This document shows, one piece after another, positions 7,668-10,235 of a DNA stretch of 10,235 nt (the first letter of the stretch is position 1; every line of letters begins with the position of its first letter). A program made the position numbers and the translations under genes. Origin of the DNA: Acidobacteriota bacterium. GTDB lineage: Bacteria > Acidobacteriota > Terriglobia > Bryobacterales > Bryobacteraceae. The stretch is from NCBI GenBank assembly GCA_016871135.1, contig VFZQ01000122.1, forward strand, positions 1 to 10,235, given 5' to 3'. The notes beneath the pieces were generated by a model that saw nothing but the letters and a program-made list of their open reading frames with translations, had not been told where the DNA came from and did no database searches.

Positions 7668-8783
7668 CTACTCCAACCACGCGACCGGTGTCGACAACGC
7701 CTTTACCACGCGCGCCGACGCCAGCTTACCATTCACCACAACGTTGCTTTCAACAATCAAATCGCCGGCCGCGTAAGCCGCAACCGGCAACTTCTCCCGC
7801 AGGCCGCGAACGCCCCGAGCCAGGCGCATCGCGCCGCCCGCGTGTAATAGTCCTTGAAAATACGTGTTCGGGCCGAGTTTCATCGCGCCTCCCGCGATAA
7901 GATTCCCCTTCAACATTGACGCCGCGCCGATTTCGGCATCGCCCTGTGCTTTCACGTCTTTCTCGAACAGGCTCTCCTGCTCACAGCTCAACTCGCCTCG
8001 CACAACCAACGGCGCAGTGACATGAAGCGGCGCCGAGACGCGCAGATCGCCGTCGTAGAGATAGGTTCCGCCGCCCATCGCGTGCAGTTTTGCCGGGTCG
8101 TAGCCATGCGCGGGTTCTTTCATCGAGGCGGGATGTGGGATTTGCACGATCACGGCCGGCGCGATCTCCACACGCAGTTTCACGTCGTGGCGGCCTTCGG
8201 TGAAGATCTCCGGCGCAAACAGCGACAGCGCTTTCGCGCCGGGAAGAAACTCGATCGACGACCGCGATGTCACCCGCGATTCCACCTGGACATCGGCGCC
8301 AAGCGTCAGATGTTTCGCGGCATCCACCCAGCGGCGCACATGCGCGCCCTCGCCCAGGTTCAACGAGCCATCGACTGCGACCGCCTGCAAGTGTGTATCG
8401 GGTCCGATCGCGCAATCGCCCTTGACTATTAATTCGCGCTCGAACGAGCAGTCGCCGCCGCAGGTGAAGTCGCCTTCGATGACGAGCACCTCGGTCTCGC
8501 GCCGGCCCGCTGGATAGCTGGCGCCATTGGCGACGAAGATTCGCTCGTTGCCGCGGTCGAAGACGCGCAGCGCGGCGGTGCTCGACGCCTGTTGCGGCGT
8601 CGATTTCATCCAGCCTGCGAGCTTGGCGCGAAACGATTGCCCAAAGAAATCTTCGAGCCGCACGTAGCCCATGTCCAACTCGGCCGACTGCTTGCCGCGA
8701 ATCGTCAACCACGCACGGTGCGCCAGCGCGAAGTGCATATAGAACAGGGCGAGAAAGACGAACGAGAAGAAGAGGAACGCCAT
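7668..8783 (-). CDS. Membrane-anchored bactofilin-like beta-helix (polymer-forming) protein
   Basis: A 371-residue protein. An N-terminal membrane anchor (residues 2-21, very Phe/Leu-rich) has no obvious signal-peptidase site. A basic, soluble segment follows (about 23-95), then two blocks of short repeating strands with the bactofilin/polymer-forming pattern of VxGD-x-xxG turns. Block 1 (about 98-190) contains LVIEGDFTCG (100-109), LIVKGDCAIG (118-127) and VAVDGSLNLG (135-144). Block 2 (about 240-358) contains LVVRGELSC (259-267), VKAQGDAEIG (277-286), LKGNLIAGGAMKLG (291-304) and LIVESNVVVNG (342-352). A strand-poor linker with a Pro/His-rich stretch (about 210-235) separates them. Bactofilins self-assemble into filaments. 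Here the fold is tethered to the membrane next to a glycosyltransferase, so a scaffold or localisation role is inferred. The start is 2 bp after the glycosyltransferase stop. Confidence 0.75.
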   Translation of the reverse strand: MAFLFFSFVFLALFYMHFALAHRAWLTIRGKQSAELDMGYVRLEDFFGQSFRAKLAGWMKSTPQQASSTAALRVFDRGNERIFVANGASYPAGRRETEVLVIEGDFTCGGDCSFERELIVKGDCAIGPDTHLQAVAVDGSLNLGEGAHVRRWVDAAKHLTLGADVQVESRVTSRSSIEFLPGAKALSLFAPEIFTEGRHDVKLRVEIAPAVIVQIPHPASMKEPAHGYDPAKLHAMGGGTYLYDGDLRVSAPLHVTAPLVVRGELSCEQESLFEKDVKAQGDAEIGAASMLKGNLIAGGAMKLGPNTYFQGLLHAGGAMRLARGVRGLREKLPVAAYAAGDLIVESNVVVNGKLASARVVKALSTPVAWLE

Positions 8784-8785
8784 CG

Positions 8786-10147
8786 TCAGTCTCCCGGCGC
8801 CTGCGCGTGATAGAGTCCCCGCGCCGACCTCTCCGTCGCCGATGCCGCATGCGCGCCGCCGAAGAACTGCCCGTTCGGGCCGCCGTTGGACAGCCGCGTG
8901 CGATGCGTCTTATACCAGCCGTCGCCGCCCGAGCCCCAGAAGCGGTTCCAGTAATACTTGCGCAGCGCGTTGCAGATCGCGCCTGTGTTGGCGAAAAAGT
9001 TCAAGAGATTGAGTGGCATCAGCAACGTGCGAACGCGGGTTCCGTCGAGCAGCGCCGCCGCCCCGATTTCCAGAAACGTCGCTTGATTGGCGAACAGTTG
9101 ATAGCCCAGGAACGCCAGGGCAACGGGCAGCAGCGGTGTCTGATGCGCCTCGGGAATAAAGAACAGCACCAAGGACGCGATCCACCCAAGCACCACCATC
9201 GGCGCGGTCCAATACATCGCGAGCAGTAAGACCGCGTCGAGTTTTTCCCAACCGGTTAAAAAACGCGAACGCATTAGTTCGGGCCAGTAGTTGTGCAGGC
9301 ACTCGGTGTGACCGGTTACCCAGCGGCTCAGTTGCCGCTTCCTCACCGACCAACTCCGCGGGACCTCTTCATAACACTCGGCGCGATTGACGTAAGCGGT
9401 CTTCCAACCATTGAGTAACAGCGCGAAAGTCAGGTCTGTGTCTTCGGTAAGAGATTCCGGATTCCATCCGCCAACCGCCTGCAGCGCTGATGCCCGAACG
9501 CCGCCCACCGTGCCGCCAAACTGCGCCGTGAACCCCAGGTTGTAGCGTGATTGCTGCGCCGCCTGATAGCCCGCCGAACGTTCGAGCGAAAGCAACCCGG
9601 CCAGCAGGCTATCGCCGATATTATGAGGGACAACGCGGCCCATCACAGCGCCCGTTTCCGGATCGGCGAACGGTGCGACGAGCATTTTCAAAATGGCCCG
9701 GCCCGGCACGTAGTCGGCGTCGAAGAGAATCAGGATTTCTCCCGTGGCGCGTTCGCAGGCCTCGACCAGCGCGGCGGGCTTGCCGCCGGCGCCTTCGGTC
9801 CGGTGATACGGATGAATGAACGGAAACTTGCGAGAGAAGCCGTCGACGATCGCACGCGTGTTATCGGTGGACCGGTCGTTGACCGGAATGATTTCGAGCT
9901 TGTCCCAGTCGTAGTCGCAATCCACGAGCGCTTGCAGAATGTCCGCCGCGACGCGCTCCTCGTTATGCATCGGAACCAGCACGGTCACCCGAGGCATGTG
10001 GAATCCAGTCAGTTCCATCCCATCTTTTGGCACTTCGATCCGCAATCGCGAAAAGCCAAAGACGTAGTGCCGTATCGCGTAGATCAGCAGGAACGCCACG
10101 GAAAACGCGATGACCACGTAGGAAATGGCAATTATTGAGTCCCGCAT
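8786..10147 (-). CDS. Processive family-2 glycosyltransferase (polysaccharide synthase)
   Basis: A 453-residue inner-membrane glycosyltransferase with a GT-A domain and flanking membrane helices, as in cellulose, hyaluronan and poly-N-acetylglucosamine synthases. An N-terminal helix spans about 7-30. The catalytic domain shows VPMHNEE (58-64), VNDRSTDNT (89-97), the DxD motif DAD (143-145), FGGTVGG (210-216), TED (234-236, the probable catalytic base Asp236) and QLSRW (272-276), the QxxRW signature of processive enzymes. All key residues are present. C-terminal membrane segments lie at about 303-331, 336-362 and 374-394, followed by a cytoplasmic tail of about 55 residues that begins aromatic-rich and ends in an Ala/Gly-rich, low-complexity stretch. 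No PilZ domain is present. It is the first gene of a tight minus-strand operon with the beta-helix and barrel proteins. The sugar donor cannot be told from sequence. Confidence 0.92.
   Translation of the reverse strand: MRDSIIAISYVVIAFSVAFLLIYAIRHYVFGFSRLRIEVPKDGMELTGFHMPRVTVLVPMHNEERVAADILQALVDCDYDWDKLEIIPVNDRSTDNTRAIVDGFSRKFPFIHPYHRTEGAGGKPAALVEACERATGEILILFDADYVPGRAILKMLVAPFADPETGAVMGRVVPHNIGDSLLAGLLSLERSAGYQAAQQSRYNLGFTAQFGGTVGGVRASALQAVGGWNPESLTEDTDLTFALLLNGWKTAYVNRAECYEEVPRSWSVRKRQLSRWVTGHTECLHNYWPELMRSRFLTGWEKLDAVLLLAMYWTAPMVVLGWIASLVLFFIPEAHQTPLLPVALAFLGYQLFANQATFLEIGAAALLDGTRVRTLLMPLNLLNFFANTGAICNALRKYYWNRFWGSGGDGWYKTHRTRLSNGGPNGQFFGGAHAASATERSARGLYHAQAPGD
8791..8795 (-). promoter_or_regulatory. 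Ribosome binding site for the beta-helix gene inside the glycosyltransferase gene
   Basis: GGGAG on the minus strand lies seven bases upstream of the ATG at 8783, within the last codons of the glycosyltransferase gene. It supports this start and tight translational linkage of the two genes. Confidence 0.6.
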
Positions 10148-10188
10148 AATATAGAGACGACTTTCAAGCGTCCGGTGTAAACTGGGAT

Positions 10189-10235
10189 ATGGGCAACCCT
10201 GCAGGCGTGCGTCGTGATTTCGATTCGCTCGAGAA
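10189..10235 (+). CDS. N-terminus of a divergent ORF at the window edge (partial, unidentified)
   Basis: An ATG at 10189 opens a frame that stays open to the window end and begins MGNPAGVRRDFDSLE. It diverges from the glycosyltransferase gene with 41 bp between the two starts. GTGTAAACT just upstream could be an extended -10 element placing transcription start almost at the ATG, so it may be leaderless. The sequence loosely recalls the N-termini of helix-turn-helix transposases of the IS630 type, but 15 residues are too few to decide. Confidence 0.35.
   Translation, partial: MGNPAGVRRDFDSLE

Noticed and set aside
6838..7776. 312-codon plus-strand open frame
   Set aside because: It lies antisense to the YaiO-like barrel gene, which has a signal peptide, a perfect ribosome binding site and an aromatic C-terminus. 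The plus-strand product is Arg/His-rich with no recognisable domain, as expected for a GC-rich shadow frame.
7981..8850. 289-codon minus-strand open frame in another frame of the beta-helix gene
   Set aside because: The translation is extremely Arg-rich with no domain pattern, and it overlaps the end of the glycosyltransferase gene and most of the beta-helix gene, both well supported.
9551..10138. 195-codon plus-strand open frame
   Set aside because: Antisense to the catalytic domain of the glycosyltransferase; composition and lack of motifs indicate a shadow.
10148..10153. TATATT directly before the glycosyltransferase ATG as its -10 promoter element
   Set aside because: It abuts the start codon, so it could not drive a transcript including that ATG, and no matching -35 is present at the right distance.

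Overview
The window looks like chromosomal DNA from a GC-rich, diderm, free-living bacterium, most plausibly an Acidobacteriota member of the Bryobacter/Solibacter type. This is inferred from three things: a PEP-CTERM exported lectin, outer-membrane-type proteins, and the general style of the radical SAM and LolA-like genes. No rRNA, tRNA, CRISPR array or complete mobile element was seen. Genes are packed tightly, with several 1-26 bp overlaps.

Left edge (1-199, minus strand): a 62-codon ORF whose stop overlaps the ATG of another gene leaving the window. The pair resembles a small GatC/AtzG-like protein followed by an amidase, but this is tentative. Diverging from it is a plus-strand run (223-3945) with almost no gaps: a zinc-ribbon membrane protein, a DUF2752 membrane protein, an ABC-2 polysaccharide-export-type permease, its Wzt-like ATPase without a C-terminal carbohydrate-binding domain, and an acyl-CoA dehydrogenase very like short/branched-chain acyl-CoA dehydrogenase. 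Next come an exported LolA-like protein (3986-4804) and a radical SAM enzyme with an auxiliary-cluster-type C-terminus (4895-5944).

Right half (5919-10147, minus strand), in transcription order: a processive family-2 glycosyltransferase, a membrane-anchored bactofilin-like beta-helix protein (2 bp gap), a YaiO-like outer-membrane beta-barrel (11 bp gap carrying a perfect Shine-Dalgarno), and after 79 bp a secreted L-type lectin with a PEP-CTERM sorting tail. The lectin gene converges on the radical SAM gene and overlaps it by 26 bp.

The most interesting unit is this right-hand block. A polymerising inner-membrane glycosyltransferase, a membrane-tethered beta-helix protein, an outer-membrane barrel and an exosortase-type carbohydrate-binding protein together look like a minimal exopolysaccharide synthesis, export and retention system. 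The ABC-2 exporter pair on the left would be a second, separate surface-glycan export route. At the far right edge the first 15 codons of a divergent plus-strand ORF are visible.
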